Below are positions 1-11,664 of a DNA stretch of 64,000 bases, in pieces. The notes beneath the pieces are model-generated. The model had not been told where the DNA came from. It made no database searches and saw only the letters and a program-made list of their open reading frames with translations. A program made the translations under genes and the position numbers. Numbering within the stretch: position 1 is the stretch's first letter; the number at the start of each line of letters is the position of its first letter. The DNA is from Haliclona indistincta (Eukaryota > Porifera > Demospongiae > Haplosclerida > Chalinidae), in the NCBI GenBank assembly GCA_964017065.1, contig OZ024790.1, positions 5,005,910 to 5,069,909 of the forward strand, written 5' to 3'.

Positions 1-950
1 ATTCCGGCAAGCGGTTTCAGAGTGAAACGCCGATGAGTCTTGACAGCGCCGTTCGTTTGGCAATGAACTAGCGCCAAAACTCATCGTAACACACACATTT
101 TTGGCGTCCAGGCGATCTTTTTACTCTCAGGGCCTGCCCAAAAGTCTGTACAAATGGAACAACGGAGGTATACGGTCAGCAAGTAAGCACTCTTAGTCAT
201 AGTGAGAATTTATTGTAATATGTTACTTAATTGCTTTATGCTAGTGACATTCTATCATCTTTGTTTGAACCTCCCTAATTAATCCACTCGCATCATCCAT
301 CACTTGCACATATGTACATGACTATCAGCCTGGTCACTTCCAACACATTATGAATGTACAGAATGAAAGGCTTTGGAAAAAAAACATTATTCAAGTTGAT
401 ATAGACACTACATCAATATACGTTTTGAAAGCCTTTTGTAAATTTTGTTTGAACAATTCTTATACTATAATAGTGATAGTTCACAGAGTCTCTTCGAAAA
501 GCAAGTATCTGGACGTTGCTGCATTCATAAGTACTTAGTGATGTGGACACCAAAAGGAATGACGGTCGAGCGCATTCACTTCAGCTCTGCCTTTTGGGAA
601 AACGCAAAGATGAAGCTTGTATCTTTCTATCGAAGAGCGATTCTACCAGAGTTGACACTCCCACGGCACATCAGTGGTCAGTCCGCAGACTCCGTCAGAG
701 AGCCCGAGAAAGAACCGGAGAGAGGACACTATTAGTTCTGACTACAAGTAGTTATATTACAAGCACACATTCTATGATGTAATTATTGACTTTGAGCGCA
801 CCAAATGTTTGCGTACAACTTTATTTTTTATGTCTCACATTCTGAGAAAGACTTCACAATAACGCTGCATATTCATCTCAACATTACCTAAGATCGTAAG
901 TATCCGTTTTGTAATATTCAATGCCGTTTTTGATTGAATAAAGGAATATT
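1..950. other. Unassigned sequence, no supported gene
   Basis: Short open frames occur around 350-780 on the + strand, but none shows a recognisable domain, compositional bias or splice structure. I see no clear terminal repeats. It may be part of an old mobile element that continues to the left. Confidence 0.4.
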
Positions 951-1175
951 TATTCTTTATGCTGCAGAGACCAACATTTAGTCACTTGTCTGACAGATTA
1001 CCTGCGACACTAGAAGCAGGGGATCGCGCTGATACAGAATTTTCTGGTGTTAGGGTAGAGTCGTCGGAAGGGGAAGAGATGCAACAGGAGAACATTACAC
1101 ATAGGCTGAACCGACAACAGCACCATGTTTTTACCATTGATGAAAAGAGAATTTTTCATAATTTTAATAGACTGC

Positions 1176-1990
1176 TTATTGACACCTGATACAATTAGAT
1201 CTCTTCTCTGCTTGAGGAGGACAGACTGCATGCACTTTCCTGGCTTCAGGAGGTAGGCTTGGCTTGATAGACACATTGGAGTACTCGGAGTTTGAGAGTT
1301 GCTTTGCTTGAGCCAAGATCGAGAAAGCATCATGGGAACGACTCATCATCACCACAAGAATAGGTCTGTGTCGATCAGAGGAGTGTTTACTGAGCCTGTA
1401 ACAGTCACGCACAGAAAATTCAGAGATAGAAGGGAGTACAGTTTTCAGAACGGAGGTAACAAACTTGGCATCGTTTGCAAAGCGAACGTGTCTAGGAGTA
1501 CCCATGGTAGACTCTTTTATCCCGAAAAGGAGAAGATTGAATTTTCTGTTTGGCAAGGGTTTCAAGGGGCGCTTGGACGAATCAGAGAGGGCACTATTGG
1601 ATACAGTACCAGTACCCGATGAGGACACTTTAGAGGAAGACCGACCAGACGAGGAAGACTGAGGCTGACCTTAGCGGCAGATGTTTTCTAGAGAGTCTAG
1701 GCGCCGGCGAAATTCAACCATTACCTCAGACTCGACTTGGCTAACACGACTGTTTATCTCCTCTAACTGCTTGGATACACTGTCTTCAAGCATCTTTGCT
1801 TGAGAGAAAATGAGTGACCGAAGAGGCGTCATGGCTTCAGCGATAAGACCCGTAAGTGACACTCTGAGTTTCTTTTCAAGGCTTTCGAACATAGCAGCTT
1901 TTCGACGTCGCTGGAGGTCATGTCGTCCAGTTTAGCGTTCTTCATGATTGCTGAGCTGTTTTGTGGCTTCTATTATTGTGAGATTTCCAT
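1176..1990 (-). pseudogene. Decayed non-LTR retrotransposon ORF1
   Basis: Read on the - strand, a coiled-coil segment (1892 to about 1675, heptads with SRVSQVESEV) runs in frame through one stop codon (TAA after NICR). A Ser-rich linker follows, then a globular part with NLLLFGIKES, DCYRLSK and RPILVVMMS. Coiled coil followed by an RRM-like 'LLLFGI...RP' domain is the usual plan of LINE ORF1 proteins, which bind the element's RNA. The frame ends near 1176 without a zinc knuckle, and no endonuclease or reverse transcriptase follows. I read it as a 3'-truncated dead copy. The family within LINEs is not resolved. Confidence 0.65.
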
Positions 1991-2394
1991 TACTCAGCGA
2001 TGCTGGTGTCTAGACTAAAATGCATACTTATGATCCTAGAGTTTTGCTAGCCAATAGGACTGGTGAATAAAGTTGTAATTAACCATTAATAACTAGGTCA
2101 ATAATCATTAACGAGTATTATAAGTTATTACAAACAGTAATCTACAAGTACAGGATTTATTATATAAACTCTGAAAACTCAATAGTTTTACAATTAGAAA
2201 GACACGATACTTTGAAGATCATTAAAAAATAGGCGTACCCGCCACATTAAGGCCATCCACAATTTTTATCAGTGAAATTTTCTTTGTTTACAGTTATCTC
2301 CAGTGCATGTACATGTGACAAACAACCCCAGTTTTAAACTAATTCATATCAAATCACATACATGCACATGCAGAAGAACTTAACCCGTATTTGT

Positions 2395-5300
2395 TTACAT
2401 ACCAAGAGAATCACTCAGTTCCTCTTCTCCTACATAATTAGATCGCAGCACAGCTTTAAGAGTAGCCCAGTTGGTTGGGCTCTGTGGAGTAGACTGCTGC
2501 TGCCAGAGCGTAAATACATCATTAAAGCACTCAAGAGGATTTCCACGACGATGTTTCTCAATACCATCTAGAACAGCCACACTGATCCCAAGGGACACGC
2601 CCACTCTCCTCCACTTGGCAGGTATCTTGCTAGCTATTTCCATAAAATGGAAATGTGATAAATCTACTGAAGAAGCTGAAGATGATTCAGATAATGTTCC
2701 TATATTAAAAGATTTCAAATACTGCAATTATTAAGTGCACAAATGCTCACTAGTTGGAGTAGGCAATGGTGGTGTAGCCCTAGCTGATGAGGTAGAGTTT
2801 GTAGTGAAGGTGTCTGTTTAATAAACAAGTCACAACAATAATGAAGCTAGTTATCATCTATACCACTCACCATCTGATGCTGTCTGCCATGACAGCATTT
2901 CTTTATCAGTACCAGGACCAGAAGCTGTCTTAGGCTTGGCAGAGCAGGTAGGAGAGATGCCGCTGGTCTCACAATGATGAGGGTTAGATTCACAGACCTT
3001 AAAGGGACAGAAATGTATCTAGACACACTTATAAGTGTCATCCCGTCTCTACATACAATAGTACTAAGATCATTAATAAACTTAAAAAAATATAAACATT
3101 TTTCTTCAGTGAGACTAGTGCCTTTAGACTAGAACAAAACAGTCGTGAAGTTCCTCCAGGAAAGTGGATTTGAACATTTTTAGTCAACGATTTCTCAATC
3201 ACGTTGTAAGCTAAGTGTTAGACACCGTCCTCTGATTGCATGTGACCAATCACTTAAAGATGGTGATTGGAACCTGGAGTCTTCCAAGAACAGCTCAGCG
3301 ACTATGCTTGTGTAAGATCGCAACCGTTATATCAGTTGCTGCAGGAAGTTATTAGTCCAAGGAGCATGCAACCATGAAACAGCCAAAATTTAAATGGTTC
3401 GCTATTGCGCACGAGATTTATACAGCCCTAGTGTAAAGCATGTGTGCACATGTGGCCATACGGCTCACAAAAAAATGCCTAATAAGGCCAATGTGCCAAG
3501 CAGCGGATATAATATTTTGTGTTATTACCACTACGCTATTTGCTCCTTGGAAGGATAAGCTCCAGGATGCAGCTGTGTGTAATAGAGAGTTTCTAAGCGA
3601 GAGAGGGAGTGTGGGGCTTGTATACAAAGCATGTATGTGGTGTGCTAGAAATTAGAATATCAGAGATATAATGGAGTTCAAATTAAAACGAAGAAAACAG
3701 CAACAATTAAATTGATAATGAAAACAAAGACAAGCATCTTGAAACTGCACCAATGAAAGCACCAAGATGCTGATGCCTCGGTGCAGTACGTCATAAAACT
3801 AAAAGTTATAAAAATTAACATACACAATATCCACAAACACAACTATCTACCATTCCACAAACACAGTAAACTATAGGCTACAAACACGACAACAGCTGCA
3901 GATGCATGAATACATGATTTCTGTACAGCAGTGCTTTAGTTATGCAATCAGAAGCCAATCAGTGCTGATCACTAATTAAACTGGGCGTGTCTATACATGT
4001 TCATGCAGTTCGAGTGCAGAGCACAGCACAGTCACGAGCGAGATAGCGGCATAGCTTGCTTACACAATTTCTTTAGACATGCGCTGATAAAGCCTGATAT
4101 CCTGTAGTGAAATTCTAACCTATCAGCTTCTAGGCAGTCAACTGTGGATAGTTTGTCTACGGAAAACTTTCAATCGCGGGGTAAGCAAATCATGCAATAA
4201 CTTTTATAGCAAATAAAAAAATTATCGACTTTAGCTTGCGGTGCACGTTTCAGAGCTTATTTTTCAGCGAGCGACGAGAAATCCTGCCGACAGACTGAAA
4301 GACAGTCAGACACACAACACGACTACCGTATGCCTCGTGGCTCCGCCCACCGAGCCATAATAATATTATGTAAAACTTACTGAAAAGTAGACAAAAATTA
4401 ATAAAAGTGACAAAAGAAAAATTGTAAACCAACAAGGCAGCTGTTGACCTACCACCTAATCTGGTCAAGCTGCAATTTTAACAAATAACATTAAGAACTA
4501 TGGATGTGAGAAAAAGATTTTTTGCTTAAAATTCATGTAAAGAGCACAAATTTGAAGATGCACACAAAATGACTCACCGTATCCTTGGCATCAGGTCCTT
4601 TTATAGTAGCCAGCTGCAGATACTTTACTATTTCTTCAGTCTCGGCTGGGCCTGTCCGATCACTTTCAATAGCCAACATGAGAGCAGTCAATCCGTTCTG
4701 CACACAAGAGAATAACTGATCATTAGCACCTCACTTAATATGTGGAATTTTAGCTACAACGTACGGCAAGAAGTAGCTACTGAAACTTGGTGAAAATGAT
4801 CTTTTAACATTATATTTAGAGTATAGTCTAGTGATATTGACCAATGAGATTGACTACAGCTTGGACTCTAAATAGCTTAGTATCCAAACCGCGCACTTAG
4901 TATCCAAGCCGCGCTACTTAGAAGCCAACTTGAATCAGTACAGGAATTGTTGGATTCATTCTCTCTGCATAACGAAAAGACTATCATAAAGAAGAGCGAC
5001 GACTAGTTGACACGTAGCGCAGATAGACGAGTGGAGGCGAGCTAGAAATGTTGCTCGCTTTCGATCGTTAGTCGCGAGTCCGCAGTACAGTGCGCACAGC
5101 ATGCCGTGGCAGGGGAGGAGTTTCAAAAGCCAGGGTGGAGTTTGTTATAGTGGCGCACATGCACGGCTGGCGACCCAAAGAGCTTCTGTGTTGACAGTTT
5201 AATGCTAGAGGCGCTTGACTTACCAAAACATTAACGTTTGTGTAAGAGTACTGCTGAGTGTTGTTCGCCATCGAAGATTGCACTTTCTCTGTTCAGAACT

Positions 5301-8300
5301 ACGTAAGAAACAACTTTAGCACGCCTCGTCTTTTCAAAAACAAACGCCATTTCTTTGTTGACAAAATCCGTCGTGTGAGTGTTGCTTAGCTACTCGTGGC
5401 TATACTCTAAAATAGTTAGACGCCTCGGCCAATGGGATCTACGCGGTTTAGAAACCTCGGCCGGGTTATGTAACGACCTCGCTACGCTCGGTCGTCACAA
5501 CAAACCCGCCTCGGTTCTAAACAGCGTAGATCCCATGGCCTCGTCGTCTAACTTATATTTAGTGCTTTCATGAAGTTGAAATAAGTTAAGAATTTGGAAT
5601 ATAGTTACACAACTATTTCCTCTCAGATTTGGAGACTTAAATTCATTTTTATGCATAGTCAAAAATTATGAGCCAAAATGTACCAAAAAAAAGCTTAAAC
5701 GGAAGTTTTTTCAGAACTTAATTTACTGAAGTTAATAAAAAAGGTTTGCATTATTATAAATAGATAATATTCTTTTTGTTTTAAGTGCAAGTAAATCTTG
5801 AAGGTGAGCAAGACTCACAGTTGACTTGTTTTCGATTAATTGCTGAGCTAATGATATTCAATATTTTCTTGCATGCGGCAGTGCCGAGGCTCAAATCAGG
5901 GATAAATTAAAGGCCTATAGTAAGTCAAGTTTTCTTGTGCTTGCAAGAGATATGTAAGTGGAAATAAATTTAACAAGTTTCTTTTAGCAGAACACTGCAT
6001 GCTGAAAGCACTGTACAGTGAACTAGAGTACAATCGTACGACCTACATGTAACAACTGGAATCCAATCAACTTTAATCATAGATCACTCATTCATAATGT
6101 AGGTTTGAGTTAAAATTTAATATTCATTCTTGCATTCTTGCAATGTAACACGTTCTTGCTGATTTTGTCATAGTTTTACTTTAGAAGACAATGATAATCG
6201 TTAAAGAAAATTAAAAAGATTTCTATTGAAATCAAAAGGATGTAGGGTTGTGAAATCTACCACTGGTCCACAATGTAAACTAAAAAGGAACAAGCATGGA
6301 ATGGTAACACGATTGACCTGCTAACAGACCATAGATCCCTACATCAGTGGCTGCTGTGGTTGCCTATAGCTAGTTCAGCTAGTTGCAGTTGACTGACACC
6401 TGACGTGCATTCAGCTTGTGACAAAATATTGATCTTATGTACAGTCACTGATGTAGGGATCTATGGTCTGTTAGCAAGTCAATCGTGTTACCATTCCATG
6501 CTTGTTCCTTGCTAGTTTACATGGTGGACCAGTGGTAGATTTCACAACCCTACATCCTTTTGATTTCAATAGAAATCCTTTTAATTTTCTTGTTTGTGTC
6601 CTTTTTTCTTTTCAGTGAAGTGCAGTTCAATATCATGCACGTACTGAGCCGTCTTTCTTTCCACCATTGGTTTAGTTTTCCTGTTGCTGATGGCTTTTCT
6701 TTATTATTAACAATTTTAAACTTGTTGCTAAAAATAATTGTTATGCTGTACATATCAGCTCGCCTACGCATGCATGCATGCATGCAGTGCATACGAGCCC
6801 TGGCCACACTTGTTTGTAGACCGGTACGGCGGTTATAATTATCTGGCAAGCGCAGAATGGTGATCCTATACGAGCTTACCGTTCTTCAAAGACTCCAGAC
6901 ATATATGTGTTCTCCGTTATTCATACGGCATGGCGATACTGAAACTAGTGCTTGGTCACGTGCGCTAACCACTGCTTGTTCACGTGAGTATTGCGCAATC
7001 ACAATAATGGCGTCTAACACTTAACTGACAATGGATCACGATCGAGAAATCGCGGAATTTAAATCGCCGTTTCGCTAAAAACAAAGTTCAAAAGGCACCT
7101 GCCAGGAGAATTTCACGACTGTTCGTGGATGTTTTTGTGTCGGCACTGCTCGCGTAAAGGCGCTACGCGAGTTGAAGAAAGAAAGAAACGAAGATGACGA
7201 AACTCGATTTTCACCGTTTCCAGGTTCGCCACTTTAGTAACAATTTCGAGCAATCTCCTTGCTATTGTAAGATGGGGCAACGCCAGAGAGCAGATTTAGG
7301 TGTCTTTTGACGTATAAAATTCATCACCAGGTGAAATATCAGCGTTTGAACACTAATACATTGTATGTAGCCGCCATGTTGTTTTCTCGTTCAACCCTAC
7401 ATAGGGAGTCACTACCGTGCATCCCTAATAACAAAGAAAGTACTCAATACTCAATAATCCCATCCACTATAACTCACTCTATCAGTAATATCAATTTGAG
7501 CTGCTGTCTCTTGAACCAAGTACTTCACAATCACTGTCCTGCCGAACCTAGCAGCATGCATCAGAGCAGTCCGACCATCCTACAAACGTAAAATACACAA
7601 AACCAAAAACAGATACAAACATGACACTAACATGTATAATTAAAGTTTAATATAACCTTATACATATGACTCACATTGTCTTTGGAATCAACATTAACGC
7701 CAACTTGTTTAACCAGGTACTTCACAATGGTTATGTAGCCATTCTGAGCAGCATTCATCAGAACAGTCCTTCCATTCTACATACAAACAATACTAAGTAT
7801 ACTCCCTGAAAAGTGTATTTCATTAAACCATACAAATTCACAGTATACTAGCCACGTTAGCCAGTGAACACAAACCAATAGTGTACTGTCAAGAGTACTG
7901 TACTTAGCTGAAACTCACATCATCAGTCCAGTTTGGATTAGCTCCTTTTCCTATTGCACACTTAGTATCCTCCAGTCTACCAAGGTAACAAGCATAATTT
8001 AGTTCTTTATCCTGTGCATAGGTGCATAGACAAAAAGGAATGTTGATTTCATATTAAGTTTTCAAATTTGAGATTCTATTGTGCACTGATATAGTTTTCC
8101 TACAAACCTTTTGTTCATGCATGTTGGCAGAAAGTTGGACTGATAAACTTTGGCTACTAAGTACATGCACTATACTAGCAACATACCTACCCATGGGGAA
8201 TTTTAAATATACCATTATTAGGTCCTACCAATGATATAATTATTACACCGGAAATGAAGTGGTGAACACAGCTGTCATGTTTTGAGGGACACAATAATAA

Positions 8301-9047
8301 TTATCATTGCATGCGGCCTATATAAATTGTATTGTGTGGCCTGGTGTGGCCTGTATGAATAGTGGGGCCTGGCCACCACTGTCTCCTCCACCACTGCTTT
8401 AACCACATGTGCATGAGCAGTGCATGGCGTGATTCAAAGTGGGCTGCAGCATGAGGCACAACAGCAAGAGTCAAGTCTTACTGCATCATTAAGATGATCC
8501 CTACACAGCATCACAGAACCAAAATGACTTTTATGGTGTGACCTGCATTTCTGATATCTGAACGTTCATACCAAATGTGCATATTGTCTGTTAAGCACAT
8601 GTTTTGATGGACCATGGACTGTCTTAAATTTTTAATAATGCAATTTTGGAGAAAAGTGACTTAAGGCTTGCAATATAATTATTGTCCACAAATAAACTAG
8701 CACCTGACAGGGATCAGCTGCTTTTAAACATGCAACCTAGCTCAGAGCCTCATCATCAGTGAATCGAACTTGTTCGTTGGTGATCCACTTTTATATTATT
8801 TGATCACCACATGATTACTATAAGTGCATCATAGCATTAATGTTGAACATAATAGCAATAAATTGCAGGAATAAAGAAATACCATAGTAGTCAAAAATGG
8901 AGCATAGTTTAGTCAATTAAAAAATACGTACATCATCGAGACTTTGACCCACTTAGGAAGATTAATTATTATACATTTTACACACACTCATCATTAGTAG
9001 TACAGTGAGTCACTCACCAGCTGCTTCTGCTGCACGTTTTTCGCCAT
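2395..9047 (-). CDS. Ankyrin-repeat Death-domain protein, cassette copy 1
   Basis: My model has eight exons on the - strand: 9047-9018 (MAKNVQQKQL), 8011-7919, 7776-7675, 7579-7478, 4697-4578, 2997-2871, 2813-2751 and 2699-2395. Every junction is GT-AG, phases agree, and the sum is 942 nt (313 aa). Exons 2-5 each encode about one ankyrin repeat (for example NGRTVLMNAAQNG, DGRTALMHAARFG, NGLTALMLA) and are 31-40 codons long, so one repeat per exon. A Ser/Thr/Pro linker follows. The last exon carries a Death domain (about residues 235-305: IASKIPAKWRRVGVSLGIS, then CFNDVFTLWQ). Death domains recruit other Death proteins, so an intracellular adaptor role is likely. The final GGTATGTAA could be a stop or a splice donor. 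Intron 4 (2.8 kb) holds several repeats and an alternative first exon. Confidence 0.8.
3110..3460 (-). repeat. Dispersed repeat R1, copy a
   Basis: Diverged copy, in reverse orientation, of the repeat at 6860-7400. Shared blocks include the tract around 'cacgactgtt', the 'gtctaacactta' tract and 'gactccag'. The corresponding copy in cassette 2 is at 40300-40640, so this insertion predates the cassette duplication. Confidence 0.6.
4822..5562. mobile_element. Insertion present only in cassette copy 1
   Basis: Aligning with copy 2 (41700-41760), about 735 bp is extra here. It is flanked by a duplicated TTATATTTA, which occurs about once in copy 2. The right part (5416-5556) is an imperfect inverted repeat (TTAGACGCCTCGGCC at the left end, GGCCTCGTCGTCTAA at the right), a small MITE. 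The left part carries the alternative first exon at 5224-5271. Confidence 0.55.
5224..5271 (-). other. Alternative first exon of the ankyrin-Death gene
   Basis: ATG at 5271 opens a 16-codon frame, MANNTQQYSYTNVNVL, ending in a good donor (GTAAGT) in phase 0. The next exon downstream (4697-4578) begins in phase 0. The exon therefore could splice straight to the last ankyrin exon and give a short isoform that skips the first three repeats. It lies inside an insertion absent from cassette copy 2. Use of the exon is inferred, not shown. Confidence 0.45.
6207..6589. repeat. Foldback element, copy a
   Basis: Inverted arms of roughly 150 bp: the sequence from 'gatttctattgaaatcaaaa' through 'aatgtaaac' at the left returns reverse-complemented at 6500-6577. 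A close copy is at 54690-55080. It sits at one end of a longer shared segment (6207-7400 against 55080-53925 in opposite orientation). Confidence 0.8.
6860..7400 (+). repeat. Dispersed repeat R1, copy b, with a THAP-like coding relic
   Basis: Inverted copies lie at 53925-54390 and, more diverged, at 3110-3460 and 40300-40640. Around 7118-7222 one + frame reads CFCVGTARVKALRELKKE followed by ETRFSPFP and a GT. This resembles the start of a THAP zinc-finger exon (C-x2-4-C, then an 'F.PFP' motif). The second zinc pair is not visible, so a THAP-derived transposase remnant is only a suggestion. Confidence 0.45.
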
Positions 9048-9163
9048 GATTGCATTCCGCGTACACGTATTGAATTACAAGCCCCGCCTATTCTTACTAA
9101 TAATTGACTATTCTCTAGTATTGTTCGTTGAACGTATGTCGCTCTTGTTGTCTCCGACATCAT

Positions 9164-11322
9164 CAGGCAGACCGCCAGCGTTCCGAAATCTGTATATTTA
9201 CGGAGATTTACTTGCCCTCTAATTAACGCGCACCAGGAAGAACAAGTCAAAAGTCGGTTTTTCTTTTTCGAATTTTACTGTGGAAGATCGGCAACCTAAG
9301 CAACTTAACTTAGAACACTTATAGAAGACAATTCTGTGTATTTTACAATGTTTGACCGATTATTATATATTCACTACAAAAGAAATGACAGTGCAAAACA
9401 TAAATTTTAGTACATGGTACAAAAAAGTGGGGCACGTGCGTTTTTGCATCGCTATGCACAGCTGGTGTATTTCAAAGGTTACAGAGGACATAGGTCATCA
9501 CGCTTGATAGATTTCCTTGTTTGACTAGGCTCCGCTTGGCTTCCCACAGGTAATCAAAATGTTATCACTTTTATGGATGCTAAATCAACAAAATACAATA
9601 ACATTGCAGAGTGGGACTGAGAATGGCAAGTCCTCCTGAGAGCAAATGGCCTCCAGTTTCATCACACTACCACAGAGGTACATTTTGTGGTCCATGTTAT
9701 ATCTGTGGAAAAAGGCAAGAGCGCTACGACCACTACGACGGGTTGAGTAGAGAAGTACAGGAATTTTTGATGGCACACAGTAGTTTGCAAATTCCTGGCA
9801 GCAGCTGCATTTGCAGGAACCATCGCAGAGAGGCACTGCGCCAACGACTAAACTCAGGCTATGTTCCTGCATGGAAAAAAACAGAAGAAAGTTCAACTCA
9901 AACAGATACACGTGTGTGCATGTACAAAGAGTGCGCTTCTACATCAGAGACTGGAAAGTTAATAACACCGTCTGATGAAACGCTACAATCCTTTCGAAAA
10001 ATGCTAGACACCACAGAGCACTCAGTACTTTTATGTGAAAAGCATTACCAGCTTGTCTACCGCAAGATGCATGAGCGCACACCGTGTGCAGGGTGTGGTG
10101 CTAAACCTAAGGTCAGACAGGATGCCTAGGCACAGCCCAGATCCATTCACTATTTCACAGTATCTAAGTGGGCAAACAAAGTGGGAGAAGCACAAGCTAT
10201 GGTATATGAAAATCAGAGGGGTTCTTCCAATCTTATTTGAAGAGCAAAGGCCTCCAACACTAAGTGCATTGTGGAGGCATTGGATGAGAAGTTGTTGGAT
10301 AAAGCAGATGTGGGGAAATTGTAGTAAAGTAAACCTTTTTAGTGAATTACCTTTGCCAGAATCTCAAGGATGGTTGAAGAGCAATGCAGACACGGCTGAG
10401 TGGCAGATAGATTGGGAGGCTGAAGATGTTATCCAGAGGATAAAGAAGACACTTGATTTTTTGACTAAAGGCTGTTCATGCAAATCTGGCTGTAAAACGA
10501 GAAGGTGTAGTTGTCGCAAAGGAGAGAGGCAGTGTGGTGCAGGCTGTGAATGCCGTGGATGTACCAACTTCAGCCAGTCACAGCAACCGGATGGTGATGG
10601 TGATGAAGATGATATAGAGAATGAAGATGAAGAGAGAGAAGGAGAGCAAGACACTGAGCCTGAGGAGACAGATGAAGAGTGGAATGAAGAAAGAGAAGAA
10701 GACATTGAAACTGAAATAGTGACAGACACATTGTTTGATCTTAGTACATACCTGCAGTTATCTTGATTCTGTTACTCAGGCTGCCTATAAATATCACTTA
10801 TCCCATATGATAGTTACTCTTGATTGTATAGTATCACTTACTAACTTTTACTTTGTTTTGCCCCTCTATATTGTAACCTTGATATTAAACTCCAAAATGC
10901 TTTATAAAAAAGTGGGGCACTCGCGTTTTTGCACAGTTATATAGTTGTGTTTAGCATGAATAAGCAGCTAATAGTCTGCTTTGTATAGTAATGAAGTCAA
11001 AAGAACTGACTGGCTTACCGTTTAGTTAGTGAAAGGCTTGAAAGAAGAAACTTACAGCGACCGACTTTCATATTCAGGCACTTTTACCGCCACATATTAC
11101 TCAACGTTGTAAAATACAGTTCCAAGAATTCTTACAGAAGCAACTCCATCATACAAGAATGAGTTGAACTGGCATTGACAACAAATAACACGCAAAACAG
11201 AGAAGAAAACCGCCACTTCTGCCAACGGATGCGCTCCGGCCCATTCCTCTTCTCAAGTTAGTTACCGCCCACTTCCGTTTGCAAGTAAAATTAATAGCTT
11301 TGGTACGCTGGCGGTCTGCCTG
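9164..11322 (+). mobile_element. TIR DNA transposon with 4-bp target duplication
   Basis: The ends are CAGGCAGACCGCCAGCG at the left and its reverse complement at the right, flanked by TCAT on both sides (9160-9163 and 11323-11326). Cassette copy 2 shows the empty site with a single TCAT (44634-44637). The element is 2159 bp. It carries the CXC-protein frames at 9611-10766. A subterminal direct repeat (AAAAAAGTGGGGCAC, then GCGTTTTTGCA) occurs at about 9422 and 10906. No DDE transposase is visible, so it is either non-autonomous or moved by an unrecognised protein. I cannot assign a superfamily. Confidence 0.85.
9611..10766 (+). pseudogene. Transposon-borne cysteine-rich CXC (TSO1/tesmin-like) protein, frameshifted
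   Basis: Two overlapping frames make one protein. The first (9611-10129, 172 aa) has Cys/His pairs (CGPCYICGK; CICRNH; CAGCGAKPK). The second continues from about 10120 to 10766 in another frame, so a one- or two-base shift near 10100-10130 breaks it. The second half has TLSALWRHWMRSCWIKQMW, a GW-containing segment, then GCSCKSGCKTRRCSCRKGE and CGAGCECRGCTN, a classic CXC zinc-cluster pattern. A long Glu/Asp-rich tail follows. CXC modules of tesmin/TSO1 proteins bind DNA. I recall uncharacterised animal proteins ending this way but cannot name the family. It lies wholly inside the TIR element, so it is probably the element's own gene. Confidence 0.7.
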
Positions 11323-11326
11323 TCAT

Positions 11327-11400
11327 GGTCTGTGCAGACAGAGACTCTCTCAGCTTGCTACACTCAGTGACCTAGTCTTCTCAGTCACTTCATGCATGGC
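11327..11400 (-). pseudogene. Relic of coiled-coil gene terminal exon, copy 1
   Basis: The + strand text here ('atggtctgtgcagacagag', then 'cttgctacactcag') matches part of the terminal coiled-coil exon at 61996-62168. The TIR element at 9164-11322 inserted at its edge. The same relic in cassette 2 is at 44636-44700. Confidence 0.6.
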
Positions 11401-11664
11401 ACACACGCATGCCGCACTATCCGGCTGCCTCTCCTTCTCTGCTATATAGCTGCATGTGCACGACGTCGACACTGACATCACATCACTCTGGCAACGAAAG
11501 TGGTGTGCCGTAATGCTAATACAACAATTCAGTGCTCGTATGTTTTTGGCTGGTTTGTCACATTAATTATACAGAATTCAGTCATGCATAATACAGAAAA
11601 GAAGAAAATGTGCACATAATGTTATTACTAATTTTTGATGATAATAAAAACACTCCTAACATGG

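Noticed and set aside
10364..10729. Ser-rich 121-aa frame on the - strand
   Set aside because: It is the antisense of the Glu/Asp-rich tail and CXC region of the transposon protein.
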